Positions 11,401 to 26,400 of a stretch of 64,000 bases of DNA are shown here, piece by piece (position 1 is the first letter of the stretch; each line of letters starts with the position of its first letter). Location: positions 72,850,001 through 72,914,000 of the forward strand of contig NC_077222.1 of the NCBI RefSeq assembly GCF_024763615.1, given 5' to 3'. The stretch is from Phlebotomus papatasi (taxonomy: Eukaryota > Arthropoda > Insecta > Diptera > Psychodidae). The notes below the pieces were generated by a model that worked only from the letters and a program-made list of their open reading frames with translations, was not told where the DNA came from and ran no database searches. A program made the position numbers and the translations under genes.

Positions 11401-14400
11401 AATGGTGTGTGAGATTGGTGATCTAGGTAACTGAACCACACAAAGAGATTACGCAATTTCCATGCACAAAAATTCGTGAAACTCGTGCGGTTTTGCCGCT
11501 GCTGCTGTTTTCTCTCTCGTCCTCTATTATGTATAATATCTGCAAGATACTCGCCACACCATGCTGGTCACTCTCCTAAAGTACTTTATTGGATGTTTCA
11601 GCTGATGAAACATTCTATTTGGTGATTTTAGTGTGAGTTTTTGTATACCTATATAATTTATACATATCATTCCATATTCACTTAGTTATAGCAAAGTGAT
11701 CTTCATGAACAATAAATCAATCTCTTTCACTTAAGTGCCTCATCGGTATTATTTAATGTAGACGAACATACATTCTTTGCCACTCAACACATATGGTTGA
11801 ATTTTATGGACAGACAAAGGGAGAAGAGAAAGACGAAGATGGATGTGTATAAAAAAAAAGATGAAGAATTCAAAAATAGAAAATTTCCTCTACTTTACTG
11901 AACATGCAACTTACTTTACTTCCATATTAATACAAAGAACTTCAATGCGAGAGGAGGAAGATTCTCTTTCAAGTTGTGCAAAATTCCTTGTGTTGTAGAA
12001 AAATCTTGAGTATTTAGTTAACTTAAATTGGATGTCCATTCTAGTTCTTTTTCCTTTTTAACTCCTCTATGCAATATAAATCATCTTAGGCATGTTGTTT
12101 AATTATTATTGTTACATCTGCAGAGGGAGGATCCAATTTTAAAGGTGTGTCAATTTGGATTATAAGGAAAAGAGAGGGTCTTTGCTCACTCAATTCAATA
12201 TTCTCCTCTAAAAGATCATAAAGTCATTCATTCAGAAATAATTAGATTAGCTTCCTCAATTCCCAAATTGGACAAAAGGAATAATAAATTGGAAAGAAAA
12301 GGAAATCTGACTTAATTTAACTCTCACTCTTGATTATTTATTTGAGTAGATGTTTAGACACATTAAATGTAAATTCTGTCTTTGTTTGTCAGCTAAATAA
12401 TCTTCCTGCTTGTCTTAATTTATCTGACAAAATAATCAAAAGCCACACGATCCTGTTTTCTTACAGAAGAGAATCTAAAATGACTGATCCCCTTTTTCTT
12501 GGACGTCCAAATGCGTTAAGCAGCTTATGATGAGTGTTTTCTGCTTTTATTTTTTATAGCCTGATTTGTTTGATTGAGAAAAGATTTAAAATCGTTTTTA
12601 AATAATTTATTTAAGACTTGAATCTCTTGAGAACTGATTTATAATTAAAATTTCATAATATATTATTATTATTTTCAATATATTATTAATTTTGTTATTA
12701 AAAAAATGTTAAATTTGTTTAACAAGATTAAAAAAATTTAGGTAATTTAAAAGTTTATAAGCAGTTAAATCGCCATAAAGTTGATTACTAAAACAAAAAA
12801 TTAATTGAATTTTATTTACTTTCATGCTAATTTTAAAAGTTTGATTCGTATTTATTTAACTTTTTGATTGTTCGTATTTTTTATTTATTTTATTACTGCT
12901 CGATTTCCACTGAGAGAGTAGGATGGGGTATCTTTAACTCCCTAAAATTTCCAACTTGAATCCTTGGGAACGATTTCCTCAACATACCTTCAAGCTTAAG
13001 TCGATTTCTGAGAAAAGACGTCAGTTTTTTTACCGTCTCTGCGTCTGTGCGGCCATTACCATGACTAGAGCCCACATGGTTAGAGATAGACACTTGGTAC
13101 TTTCGGAGGACCCCTCATAAGTCAACCATGGGACCGTTAATTTCCCCCTTATTTTCCCCCTACCCGACCCCTACCCCTGGAAAACCATGTTTTTGGGATT
13201 TCTGTAAAACGCGTCGTGCGATATTTTTTTTTTCATTTTTAGATATGTTTTAGAGATGACCTAGACGGACATTTCGTCCTTATACGAAAATACCGTTGGA
13301 TCAATTCTAATAACAGTTTTTCAAGGCTAAAGCTCTTGGAATTTCAAACAAGCATGTACCAATTCCAATCGGTTATGAACCGGATAACTAATTTTTATCC
13401 GAATTTCAATTATGTTCTAAAGTATTTTAGGAGGTTTTTTGATCTTTTGAGTGATTTAGGAATTGGTTCAAGTCGGTTGAGATTGAGAAAACCGTTAAAT
13501 GGTAAAATGATGCGAAAGTACATTTGACGTATTAGCATCCATGTGACAAGTTCGAGCACTTCGCAAAGTCTAGGACTCTTTGCCACCCATTTTCTTATCA
13601 ATTCTATATATTAAACAAAATACTCAAGTTTATTTTTATCCTTTTTATCCAGTAGGAAAACCCAAATTTTGTATTAGGGGGCGGTAGGGCTACTTTGAGC
13701 TGTGCGGCTACATTGTTTACTTTGTTTAATACATTACTTTGTTTAATAATTTAATTTAAATCCACAATTGTTTTGTCTGTCAAAATTATTCAAAGTTAAA
13801 ACTCATTTTCTGTTAAAAACACAAAAAAAATTGTATATCTCTCACTCATATTTTGTAAATAAACTTAAGAAGTCTATACATATCAATTCAAAATTCGGTT
13901 GCAAAAGATTTGTTGTATAAGGAGAGAGACTTTCTGGAATTCTATTTATGTATATGCTGTTTTACTTACCTTTGTTTGGAAATACGATATCACTCATTCA
14001 AATGAATGAAAATTTTTGATAATTGGTTAACTAAACAATCAACAATATTACAAACGACGTTAGACTTACTTGCACGGCTTCATCATACATTGATTGTGAC
14101 TGTAGAGATTAGAAATTGTATATGTTCGTCTCTTGCTACTGCTATGCAAAAGAATTTCTTGTTTTGATATCAAAGGAGGAAATGCAGATTTTCTCTTCAT
14201 CAGATTTATCATCTCTCTCACCAGTAAAATCTTTAAGAATCACGCGAAACATTTTGTTGAGGTGAGACGAAAAAACAAACTGAGAATATACATTGCAATG
14301 AAAATGATCGTGCAGTGATAAAGATACTGCAAATAGGCAAATAAGAGTGTTGGGAAAAAAGGGTGAAATACAGAGAAGAAAAAGAGCAGGGTCTAAAATA

Positions 14401-17400
14401 TCTTATTTCCATGAGAAAAAGATGCCACAGAAAGAGAAGTTGGAAGTTCGTATTATTTTACTGAAACACTATATTATTTGTTTTTTTTTCCAAAAGTCAA
14501 GTCTCCATGATTATAAAATTCAACAATTTAAAAAAGAAATTAATTCTCAGCAGTTTGTTAGTCACAAAAGTCTCCCAATAAATTATTTTCAGTGTATTTT
14601 TGTGTTGGAATATACAATATTAATGAATCTTTTTCCCCTTGATAACACCTCAAGAAAGTTTATTTAAGAAGTGTTGATTGTGTCGTAATGAATTTTCTCT
14701 TTGGTCTCTCTTTAATTCCAGCAAACAAAGGTATGTTATAGAGAAAATTTTCTCAAGGAAAATTAGTATATGTTAAAAATTGTAATGGTGAAATGTAAAG
14801 AACTTTGCAAACAACTCGAATCCCCAAAATAATATATTTTAAAAATTAGTTTCGTATAATTTCCTTCAATGAGGATTATGGTGTTTTGGGAAATAAAGTA
14901 AACAGAAATAATATCAATTTTAAATATTTTACAATTTTCGCAACCTTATTCGCTTACGTATAATGCACAATTGTCTGCAATTGTTTCCATTTTAGATACA
15001 TACTTCAGTCGAGATGCTTTTTATCATTGAACATAATTCATACGGAAGAATATGCCTTAGGAGTGTTTCATAAAAATGTGCGCATCATGTGTATGTGTAA
15101 GTGTCTCGCCTTAGAAGGAATTTCGAATTGAAATTTTAGGCAAAATGTGAGAAATTCACAAATGTTGAAATATGCAAAAAGAATAAAAAATTTCCAAATA
15201 AAATTATCTTCAAGATACCTATATCAATACTACCGAAAAGAAAATGCAACAATTTTCTAGTTTATACGCAACAATTCAATAACTTTTAAATGCTACAATT
15301 TCAAATTGTACAAAATTATATTAACCAATTTTAAATGAAACACATTTACTAAGTTTAACACAATAGTACAGTGTGAAAGATTACTCACTATAATTGTTTT
15401 ATAGAATAAAATTTGAAACTTAATACACGCTTCGTTAGAAGACTGAGAGAAATACAAAAGATTTTGCTCCCAAGCAAACAATATTGCAGTTAGGGTAAAG
15501 GCTCATAATTTGGTCCAGTCTGCTTATAAGCATCGATGTTCCAAGTTTGAAGTGCGATATTTTCAATACTAATTGACTTTTTTTGTTACACTCTTTTCGG
15601 AAGGATTGTTTAGAAACTTGGCAAGCTATTTATCATTTTATTTTTACTAAAATTAGTTTTAATACGTTTAAAAACGAATTGATATGTAGAGGTGAATTTG
15701 GCTCCTATTTTGGACAACTTGGCTGTAAATTTGGACAGCTAATCCGCCTCAACAGGATGCCCATTGTTCTTTATTTCATGAACCAATCTTACTGAGTCCT
15801 CTTCCTATTCATGTAAGGGAAACGTAAAATGTCACAAGAAGCCCGGAAACTTTCCATATCAATCATTAAAGTGAGTTGACTTCGGTACTCCAAGCACGTG
15901 CGGATTCGCTCATTCCCTGGCCTTTCCGGGAGCCTTTCAAGGAATTTTTCGCTACATCTCTTTCGTAGAGATGATGCTCCTTTGTTTCTCCAGGCATTTG
16001 TCCAACCTAGTCATCACAAAAGCTAAAACTTCACGAAATTTCGTGAGAAAAACACCTGTCTAAAATAAGAACCATCACCTCACTGGTAAATGTCTTAAAA
16101 AATTTCCCATTTTTCACACAAAAATCTAATTCACAAGGCAAATCTCACTTCAGGTCAAATGTACAAATCACCACTAACGTGAATCAACACAATATTCAAT
16201 TAATATTCAATAATATCACTCAAAAAAAGCGAAGAAACATTGGGCTCTATTCTGCGGATAAAGATAAAGATAAAAATAAAGAAATAAAGGGAAAAATAAA
16301 GATTTGGTATTCTACAAACAAGATTTCAAAATAAAGCTGTCAAATATCTTTATTTTTCGCTTGGATAAAAATATTTCAAGATTTGGTATTCTGCAAACAA
16401 AGATTTCAAGACGATTCTAACCTCAAAAGTCTTTATTTTTTCTCAAGATTTCAAAGGTGGTCTCGAGGTGCTTTGAAATCTTTATTTGCGTGTTGATAGA
16501 GTGTGTAAAGTAAAACCTTCAATGGAAGACGTCCTTATTTTGTTTATTATTAGAGAATTGTGTGAATTGCGACGACGCCTGGATGAAAAGTAAGATCGAG
16601 TACTTACAAATTAATTTTAAACGGAGACAAACAAATATTTTTTTTATATTTTTCATATTTCAGTCAATTGAACAGAATTCAACTTCGCGCAATACGGGAT
16701 GCATCGAACCCCTTTGAATTGCCTGAGAATACATTTCGTCAAATATTTGTTCTGACTCCAAATTTGGCATTGGATTTAATTGACCAGCTAAAATCTTGGG
16801 ATTCATCGAATAATTTCGAATCAGAAGTAATTCCATTTCATCTTAAGGTTTTGTCCACTTTACATTTTTATGGCAAAGGGTCCTACCAAGTCTCAGTCGG
16901 TAGGAATAATATGTGCAACATGAGTCAGGCTACAGTTTCTCGGTGCATCTCATATATTTCTGGACTCATTGATGACCACTTGGCAGATCAATTTATTAAA
17001 TTTCCAACATCCCAGGACGAAAAAAGATCTATCTCTGCGGGATTCCAGGAACAATTTGATTTGAATAATATTATAGGCTCCATCGACTGTACACACATCG
17101 CTATTGTTGCTCCGCCACAAAATGATCCTGTTCGTCCCGCCAGACTGTATAGAAACAGGAAACATTATACCAGCATAAATGTCGAGGCTATATGCGATTC
17201 AAATCTGTTATTTACGTGGGTTAATGCTTCATTTCCAGGCTCAACTCACGATAGCGGAATTTGGAGTAAATCGCCTGTTCGAAATCATCTATTAAATAGT
17301 CAAGAATTTATCCTTTTAGCTGACAGAGGATACCCTCTCGAGCCATTTATTTTCACGCCATATGCTAATCCTACTACACGAGCTCAACACAAATTTAATA

Positions 17401-20400
17401 GACTTCATAATCTAGGAAGGAAAGTAATTGAACGCGCATTCGGCATTTTGAAGTCGAAATTTAGATGTCTTCTAAAACACAGAACTCTACACTATTATCC
17501 TACAACAGCTGGAAAAATTATTAACTCTTGTTTCACACTTTATAATTACATGAAATTGAGAGGTGTTCAGTTCGATGATCATGAGCACATCCAAAGTTTG
17601 TTTCTTTTGCGGTCTGCGTCTTCCAACACCTCCTTGATCATCACTGTTCCTGGGAATTTCATCTGCAATAGTTTGAGGGTCTGGAAGTTCCTCGATAAGA
17701 TCTTCCGGAAACCCATTACATGCTGGCGAAAATGATCCAGAAGCTGATGGTGTCAACTGGGAGTGACTTGAAATTGACGGTATCCCCCGTGCCTTAATAG
17801 TGCTATCACCTTCGTAAGATATATTCCCGAAAGCAGCCAATGATTTCTGCTCCAAGTTACTCAAAATTCGTTTGCAGTCTGACCTCTCCTTGTGCTTCAA
17901 CTGATATATCCAATCTCTGAAATTCTATGCAAACCGCATACATACACTTGCATTAAAATTAATTATACATTTGCGTGGACGTCAGGATTTCGTTACCTTG
18001 ATCCAATCGTCTTTGACTTTCTGAGGAGGTCCCAAATCATTCAGCATCTTATTTAGTTCGTCCCATGATGCATCGTACCCTGAGGCAAGGGAATCCCAAA
18101 CACTAGGGTTCTTTATAGCGAAATTCCCAAAACATTCCCTCTGAGACTTTTTGGTGTTTAATCCCTTTCGAGCTCTTTTTGTTCCAGGATTTGTATCTCG
18201 AACAACTGACGAATAAGTATGTGCAAAGTGAGGTTATTTTCTACTTGTTCGCAAATTCTCTTGAAGTCATCAATTATGCAATACATACCATTCGGATTGT
18301 TTTCTTCGTGCATCTCAGTTTCAAAAGAAGATTATATCACAGCCCACAGTCTATAAATTCACTAGAATAGGAGCATCTGTTACTTACAGCACAATCGGCA
18401 CGTTGACCAAAGTCGCAAATGACAGAGCGACGATGACACTTTGGATATTGAAATCTTTATTTGCATTTCTTGGGATTTTTATCCAAGATCGCAGAATACC
18501 AAATCTTGAAATTTTTAAAATCTTTATTTTGAAACTTTATCTTTATCTTTATTCGCAGAATAGAGCCCATTGTTAGTACTTAATCACAGCTAAATAAGAC
18601 GGAGAAGTTATTTTTATTTATTTTTAGTGTCCAATTTTATCCTCAAAGTTTCCAAAATAAGAAACTGGACAAAATTATGAGCCTTTCCCCTATAGGTTTT
18701 TACAAAATTCAGAGATTTTCAAATTATTCTAATTTTTGTAAAAATTGGACAAGAAAAAAACTCTTTACTAAGTTTCTTTTCTTTTGACCTTGAGAAACGT
18801 ATAGAAATAAAAATCCAAGGTCATTTGTCCACATTGACGATATTTAAATTTTACTTCTCTCTCATTGACTTTGAGTATTAAATGAATAATGTAGGAGCGG
18901 CTTTACAAGCAATTAATAAACGTTCGGAAAGGTAAAAGTGAAAAAACACCATGTAAATGATCACAATTTGATTTATGGGATGTCTCGAAGTAGCTATCTT
19001 GCACTGTTTGACCTCTAGATTTAGTAATATTATAATTATAGTAAAAATTATAATTATAATTAGTCAAAAATTTATAGAAGGTTAGACATATAGGAATTAC
19101 AATATCACTTAGCATAGAGATCGAGCAATAAAAATTAACGTATAGGGTAAAATGTATAATTTGGAATTAGTGATATAAGTTGGACAATTCGCCGGTACAA
19201 GTTGGACATGGCTTTTTTCTTGATAAATACAGTACAAAATTTGTTTCTAAGCACAAGAAACCAAATTATAAAACTAAAGCATTAAAAATATACAAATAAA
19301 AATCAAGTAGTAAATTTATCAAGACGAAAAGCCCTGTCCAAATTATACCATTGTCCAACTTGTACCACTGTCCAACTTGTACCACTTTACCCTATATATA
19401 AGAGATGAAATGTGAAGAAGTTTTTGTGTATGAAATTTAAAATAGAAATGTGTACAAAAATTAAGGAATGTGCCTTCAAGAAAGAAAAAGACTTTTATAT
19501 ACATAAATGTTTTGAGATACACCAAAAGCTATTTTCATCACGACTTTTCTGCGATAGTGTAACTATATATAGTGAATAAGATGGCAAAGGAAATATAAAA
19601 GATAAAAAGGCAAACTGAGAAATAACCCAGTGAGGTAAAGAGATCGTGACAAAAAAAGGTTCATGACTCCCAAAATCATAATATAAAATGTCAAAGAGAG
19701 GCATTTTCAACTTCCACTTGCCTCGTAGACATTGTTTTTACATTTGCCATTCCAATTAAAATGGGATAAATTGCGGGGGTCTTTTTCTGTGCGGGTATTC
19801 AAGTTACTGAAATGTTTTTGTGTCTTTTCTGACAATTTCTCCATTCTTTTTGTGATATATACATATTATACAATAATTCATGGCATGGTGTTTGTTTGTA
19901 TGTACAAGCAAAAGAGAAGAGAGACCAAATCACCGGAACTCGATGGTAGCTTTTGAGAATGTGCACAAATCAACGATGCGAAAAAGATATTTTAAAATTG
20001 TACCTTACTTATACCAACATAATCTTATTCCTATGGCTTCTCTTCATTATTCTTCGACATTCATTCTAGGTGATTTGCGGATGATGAATCAAAAGGAGAA
20101 AGAACTTACAAGAACAAAAAAATCCAAATAAAAATTCAGCAAAGAAATTTTACTAACAATACGGAATGACATTGTATATCTTTTGAGATTTATACATGCA
20201 AATTTCTCCATGTAGGATGAAAATTGTAGTTTTATTTTCAGTTGCCGAATGATATTTATGCAGAAATTCAAAAAAAAAAATTACCATGGTAGCATTTAAA
20301 TGTCACTGTAGTTATTTTTATTCCACAATTGCAAGTCAGAGTGGCACATAAAGTGTCTCACATATGGCTAATTTACAGCAGTCATTTGGATCATTTCGCA

Positions 20401-23400
20401 TAATACAAATTTATGTCTTTCAACACAATTAAAAAGCGACATTTTATATGACAATTTGTTTAAAAAAACAGTATAAAATACAACATAACAAATTTATTAA
20501 ATCTCATTCGAATGTGGAAAAGAAGCCAACTATTGACCTAAATAGTCGATATTACACAGAGATTTATAATTGAGATTTCTTTCGCCAAAAGCTTATTACA
20601 CAGTCTGATAGGATAATCTCTATATTAGAGGGTTTCCCCGGTGTCCAGAAAATTGGAGTAAGAGAAAGATATTATGTAAATTCACTAATCTAATTAAAAT
20701 CCCCCACAGTGATTTGATTTGGTAGGTAAAAAGAATTATAAAAAGACTTTAGTATGTCTTACTTTGATTTTTTGCTACTCTTTCAACTCTCATTGGTATT
20801 CCGGAGTGCAACTTCGGTGTTTACGCGGTGGGAAAAGTCTTGAACTTTAGAAAATTGCAGAGAAGTTCGTGTTGGTTTCAACCTCGGAAAGTCATCTTGT
20901 TATATAGTTTTATGTAGGTAAAGGTAAAATAAATAGATCAATTGATTTATATACATTGCAGAATAATTCAAATGGTAAACCACAAAAATAATATAGTACA
21001 TGGGTTAATAAGAAGCAGAAAATAGAATTAGATAATTTTATTTTCTTCTCAAAATCAGGAAATGCTAATAAAAAAACTATAGGGGAAACTGGGGCACCAC
21101 CAAATACGGGGTAGCACCAAACACTCCGATATTTTAATCAGATATTCGACTTCAGAGGACAATACTTATAGAAACTTATAGGCATTATAGGGATGCTTGT
21201 CTACTGAAGAAATGGTCGATATAGTCCAAGTAGTTTAGAAATAAAAATTAGTGTTTGGTGGTACCCCGTGTTTGGTTGTGCCCCAGTTTTCCCTATTTTT
21301 GCCCAAATATTCGATACCTAATTAGGTTTTAAATTTTATTCTAGAGAGTCAATAATGAAAGTAAAAAAAATTAAATAGTAAGAAAAAGTATCAGCCGATA
21401 AGACACTATTCCATATTTCCAATATAGCTGAATATTTCCTTGTATTCTATTTAATAATACATCTTCTGAATAGTTTTTTAATGAAATGTTATATAAAAGT
21501 TTTTGTTTTAAAATACTTTTCCTTTTTTTATTAGAATCAATAAACAATAAATTATATAGATTTAAACAATTTGTTTCCAAAAAAATGTAGAACATTCATC
21601 TTTGATACAATTCATTTGCATTTGATTTGTTTATTTTTAAGAAATTGAAGTGTTTCCATTTTTATATTCAAGACACTTACCATGGAAACAATACAAAGTG
21701 ACTATAAGCTTCTACGAGTCCTTTATGATTTTTTATATTGAAATATACTGTGTAGCCTTAAATCATTTTGCCATATCTTCAATCAAGATATACTTTTAGA
21801 TCCAAATAATCCTAAAAATGATTTACAATGCTTCATTTTATTTATATTTGAATGTGCCTTGGCTATGCTAAATATCAAATGTTTCTCTTAGTTGTCTTCC
21901 AAGTAATTTTTTCTTTAATTTTCACCTGTCTGCGTAACTTCTCAATATATTTTTTAGTTCATTTTTTCGATAAATTTGTGAAACGTAAATTTTAAACGTG
22001 AAATTTTAACGAGAAAGTCAAGAATTTCACGGTCTGTGTCTCAGCCCTTAATATGTTTCGACCTTCACAATTTTTTAATGTTCACAAAATAACTTGGAAG
22101 TATTTTTCTATCACTGTTAATCAGTGTTGATAAATTTTGATCTTTATTAATTCAAGATTTATTAAATTAATGTTAATTCAATATCGTGATCAAGATCGGT
22201 ATATTTTTATTAAATTTGACCTAAAGACTTACAAAAGTTACCGCAGTGAATTTTATAGTACACAGTTAATCAACGCCTCCACTTTAAATGCTTTAAATTC
22301 TTTTGTTATATGCTCTGAGAATTTATTGAGATACTTAATGTGTAACCTTTAAGAATTTTTATGATCATGGAATGTCCAAATATGAAACTCTGAAAGAGTG
22401 TGTGAAATTAATTGAACTAGTAATATGGATAAGATATGAAATTAAAAAGTAATGCACAATCAACAGTGAACAAAGAGAGTTTTGTTAGATTTTCAAATAA
22501 ACGCTTAATTGCAGGGTATTGATTCGCTATAATAAAGAATGCATTTTATTGGTTTTCAAATGACAGTGTGTTAAATAAAGCTCATTAGTTGAAAAAAGCT
22601 GTAAGTCATGGGACTTTTTTTTTTCAGTATAGGCGTTTTCATATCGATTATACAAAAGATCCACAAAAAAGAAATGCCTCTATAAATACTATATTTACCT
22701 AGGAAATCTCATTGAACAATATAAAACAGAATGAAAAATCGTGGCAATTGCGAGCGAGAGTTAGTAAAAATGCTTGAAAATACTTCTTTGTTGTATGCTA
22801 CAAGCATGCATTGTTGATTAATGAAACATGATGGAAAAGAGGAGACAAAAATGGCAAGTTACAAATTAATGTTGATACGAGAAATAAATGAATTTTGAAT
22901 GCAATCAACATAAATTTTCTATCGATGAGAAAAGATCACACTTCTTCTCGTGAAACTTTTCTGGCACACGATCTCTTTCACACAATATCGTATAATAAAG
23001 AAAAAAAGGCATCCACAATTTCGCACATGGGAAATCGAAATGGCGTTGCTAATTTTGAACAAATTTATAGGAGACTCCGGAGACATAGCGGAACTTCCAT
23101 GTTTATTTTATGACTGATTTGGTTTAATTATTTCCTTTCTTATCCTAATTTTTTTTACATTCTTTCACTAGTGTTCAAGTTCTTTCATTCTGCTCAGATT
23201 ACCACAAATTTATCAGTTGAAAGTTTTCTTTCCGTAAAAGTCTATAGAAGACGCAAGGTGATGTACCTCTTCTGTCAAATTTTGGAATATTTTACTTTAA
23301 CTTTATGCATGGGCATCCTTTACATTACACATTTATCTGGAAGATATTAAAGATCCTTTCTTGGATAGGTTTTGGATAATATGTAGTTCCACACCTGGGA

Positions 23401-26400
23401 ACCTGAACCTGAGCTGGTGTATCATTTCTCTCCGGTAGTTTATCGAAGGTTGGGTTTACCTCTTCTTTTCGAAACATACATTTTACATCTAAAGATTTTC
23501 CAGTCTGCTATCTTCATTCTTTTAAAGTAGATAACCAACTATTTTGAGCCTATTGAAGTTTATTTCTTTAATGGCATAGCTTTTTAGTAATGCTCATTTA
23601 CTTTCTATAGTTATAAAAGTTCCACAAATGTCATTCCATACATGCAGAGTCAATAGTCGACCGCAGATTCCTTCTTACAAGCGTTGCTAAAAGTTAAATT
23701 TTTGTTAAGGACCCATTTATTACACATTTATGTGAAGACTGACATTTTCATGGCCCAACGTGGCAGGACTTTTATTTTTAAGCAGGAGTATCTGAATCTG
23801 AACACTTTTTAGACTATATAATATACTTTTTTTGGTGTTTACTATATACGAGCGAACTTTTATTGAGATTTTGTATAGATTTTGATCATTGAACAAAGTT
23901 TGAAAAAGAAATAAACAACTTTTCGGCACCTAAAATAAAATGACTAATTCAAGATATGAATCAGTATAACTGCAAAACGGTTATAATGCTCTATTCTAAT
24001 ATTTTAACGAGTTATTACATACTATAATTACTTTAAATTCGCTTTAAAAAAAGTAGCGAAAACTTCTTAAACATCCATAAGGTAAAGTGCCTTCGAGTCG
24101 ACCGGTTCCTCGATTCGACCGGTGGTCAATATATGAATGTTTTAATGGTGAATTTCTATAAAATTGTCACTGAATCGTATTTATTTATTACGTGAATAAT
24201 TGACCTATTAATATTAGATCATACGCCACATATTAGTGCAAATATAAATAAATTGAATAAATAACTCTACCATTCGACTTGAGAGCACATTACCTTAGTT
24301 AGGAAAATAACATTTTTATTAATGAGATACACAAAAAGTCTCGGAAATTTTATTCTATGAGCATTTCAAAATGTACAAAGGACATTAAAGCTTAGTGGCG
24401 AAAAGAACTTGTACTTACTAAATCCTGATTGTAGACAGTTAAGTATTTTATACCAATATAACTTTTGAATAATTTTTTTCAATGCTGTACAAAAAATCAG
24501 GTATTTTCAAAAAAAAAAATACAAATAAACTTTCTTGATCCTTTTAGATATTTTGAAAATTGGTTTAACAAAATTTGCATCCTTTTCTTTTTCAAAAGTA
24601 TTATAAATGTCTATCAAACTATTTTGCACTCTTCTTCTTCGTTTAAACATTACTAAAAATTCAATTTAAATTTAAGTGGAATAGGGATATAGGGTATATG
24701 TCCTAATTCAAAACCATTTCCCGACGCTTTAACTTTGACAGAAGATTCAACACATTAATTTCATATTTTTTCTGAAGAGAATTACATAAATTTGCTCCTT
24801 GACTCTTCTAGAATGTTACTGTTTAGTGAAAATTCTTTAGATATAATTTGAAAACTTCTTAAATACAAGGAAAGTACGCGAGTGTAAAATGCTTCTATTG
24901 GAAACAAATTAATCCAAATGGAGACAAGGGAAAGTTTCTAATTGGAGACAAACAGTGTAAGTGAAACCGCGACGAAAGGCTTCCGAAACCTTGTTGAGTT
25001 GCTCTTGAGTGCAGGATTTGTTCTTATTCCTGGTCTTTTCTCCTTTCCCATCTAAAACAATAAGAAAATCTCTCCAAAAAAATCATATTTCCGGGGTTTT
25101 CTATTGAAGCATTTGCAGATACTTTAGAAAAATCCTTTATGATCACGAAATAGGTTATTATTTCATTTGAAAACTTCACGTATCGTTAATAATATAGATT
25201 AACACTTAATTTCACATAATTCTGTCAAAAATATTACACAAATGTAAGAAAAAACGAATCAGCCTAATTGTGTTTTTCATTGGAAAACATGGTCGATCGA
25301 TAAAAAATTCTATGGTGTAAAGTTACACTTTTAATTTTTCTGATAAATTATCAAATTAAAATTTGTGAATATGAATTTATTTTCGCTTTATTTTGAGTAA
25401 AATTAACTAAATAATGAAACTGTGGTATGGAAAATTTAAAAATATAATAATTTAGTACTGTATTTATCATGAAAGCAATGACGTTTCCATTTGGAGTAGC
25501 GAAAAGTTTCCATTTGGAACAGGTTTTGAATTAGCTTAATTTACCCTACATTACATTTGAGAAAAAAGAATGGAAATTTTGTATTTCTTAAATTTCGGTT
25601 GATGTAAAAGATGTGTTGGAGACAATAAAATTTGATAACCTCAAAAAATTCAACTTGCCATTACATTTGCATATGATCGACGTGATTTTCAAGTGTATAG
25701 TTAGATTTATATATAAACATTTATACCATTTTCTCATGGGTATAGTGCATTGGAGAAGTCATTATGATGATTGTAAATTATATTTGTTCTTTATTATGTA
25801 TTTTATTGTGTGTTTTATGCAAATTTTTCCAACATGTCCCAATTGATTCTCTCCACACTGCCACTTGCCATGATCATTAGTATCGCTGTGTTTCACCTGT
25901 GATTTAAATTGTCTTTCTTGCACCACGCTCAATTTGCATGTGTGTGGATTTTAAATTGAGAAATGTGTACGTCCTCCAGTGTGACGTGCACATTTCCACC
26001 CACCAGGAGCAAGAATTGAATTAAATTAAACAAAAAAAAACATTTCGCTTTAAATTGCGAAGATGGAAGATTTATTGGAAGATTAAATTGTGAAATTGAC
26101 ATGCAACGCAAAAATGGCCAATATATTTCAGTCAACTTCTCTATAAAATCTTGGAGAAGAGAATTGATGAGAATTTCACTTAATCAATTAATTTTTGAAG
26201 GTGGCTCGTAAAGTGCAGTAGACGATAAGCAACATCCGACGCCAACGTTCAATTTTACAACACCAGACGATTTGTGCGTGTGCGCTGGTGCAAGTGATCA
26301 CTTCTTTTTCTCATTCCACTTGTCGCAACAGATCGTAAATCTAATAATAAAGTGGACAAGCACACGACACCCAAACATAAGTTGAATGATTTTTCAAAAC

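Larger units (their letters stand above)
16242..18568. mobile_element. PIF/Harbinger DNA transposon, apparently intact
   Basis: Perfect 15-bp terminal inverted repeats (GGGCTCTATTCTGCG at 16242-16256 and CGCAGAATAGAGCCC at 18554-18568) are flanked by the 3-bp duplication ATT. Subterminal regions are rich in inverted AAAGATAAAGATA and TTTGGTATTCT words. The element carries the two genes standard for this superfamily: a DDE transposase on the plus strand and a Myb/trihelix-like protein on the minus strand. Both can be read without a stop, so it may be recently active; activity itself is not shown. Confidence 0.88.
15491..18692. mobile_element. TAGGGTAAAGGCTC MITE carrying the Harbinger insertion
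   Basis: The left end TAGGGTAAAGGCTCATAATT (15491) and the right end AATTATGAGCCTTTCCCCTA (ending 18692) are inverted repeats; next to them are TGGTCCAGT and CTGGACA. Taking out the 2.3-kb Harbinger element leaves a MITE of about 870 bp, so the MITE is the older insertion. Confidence 0.7.
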
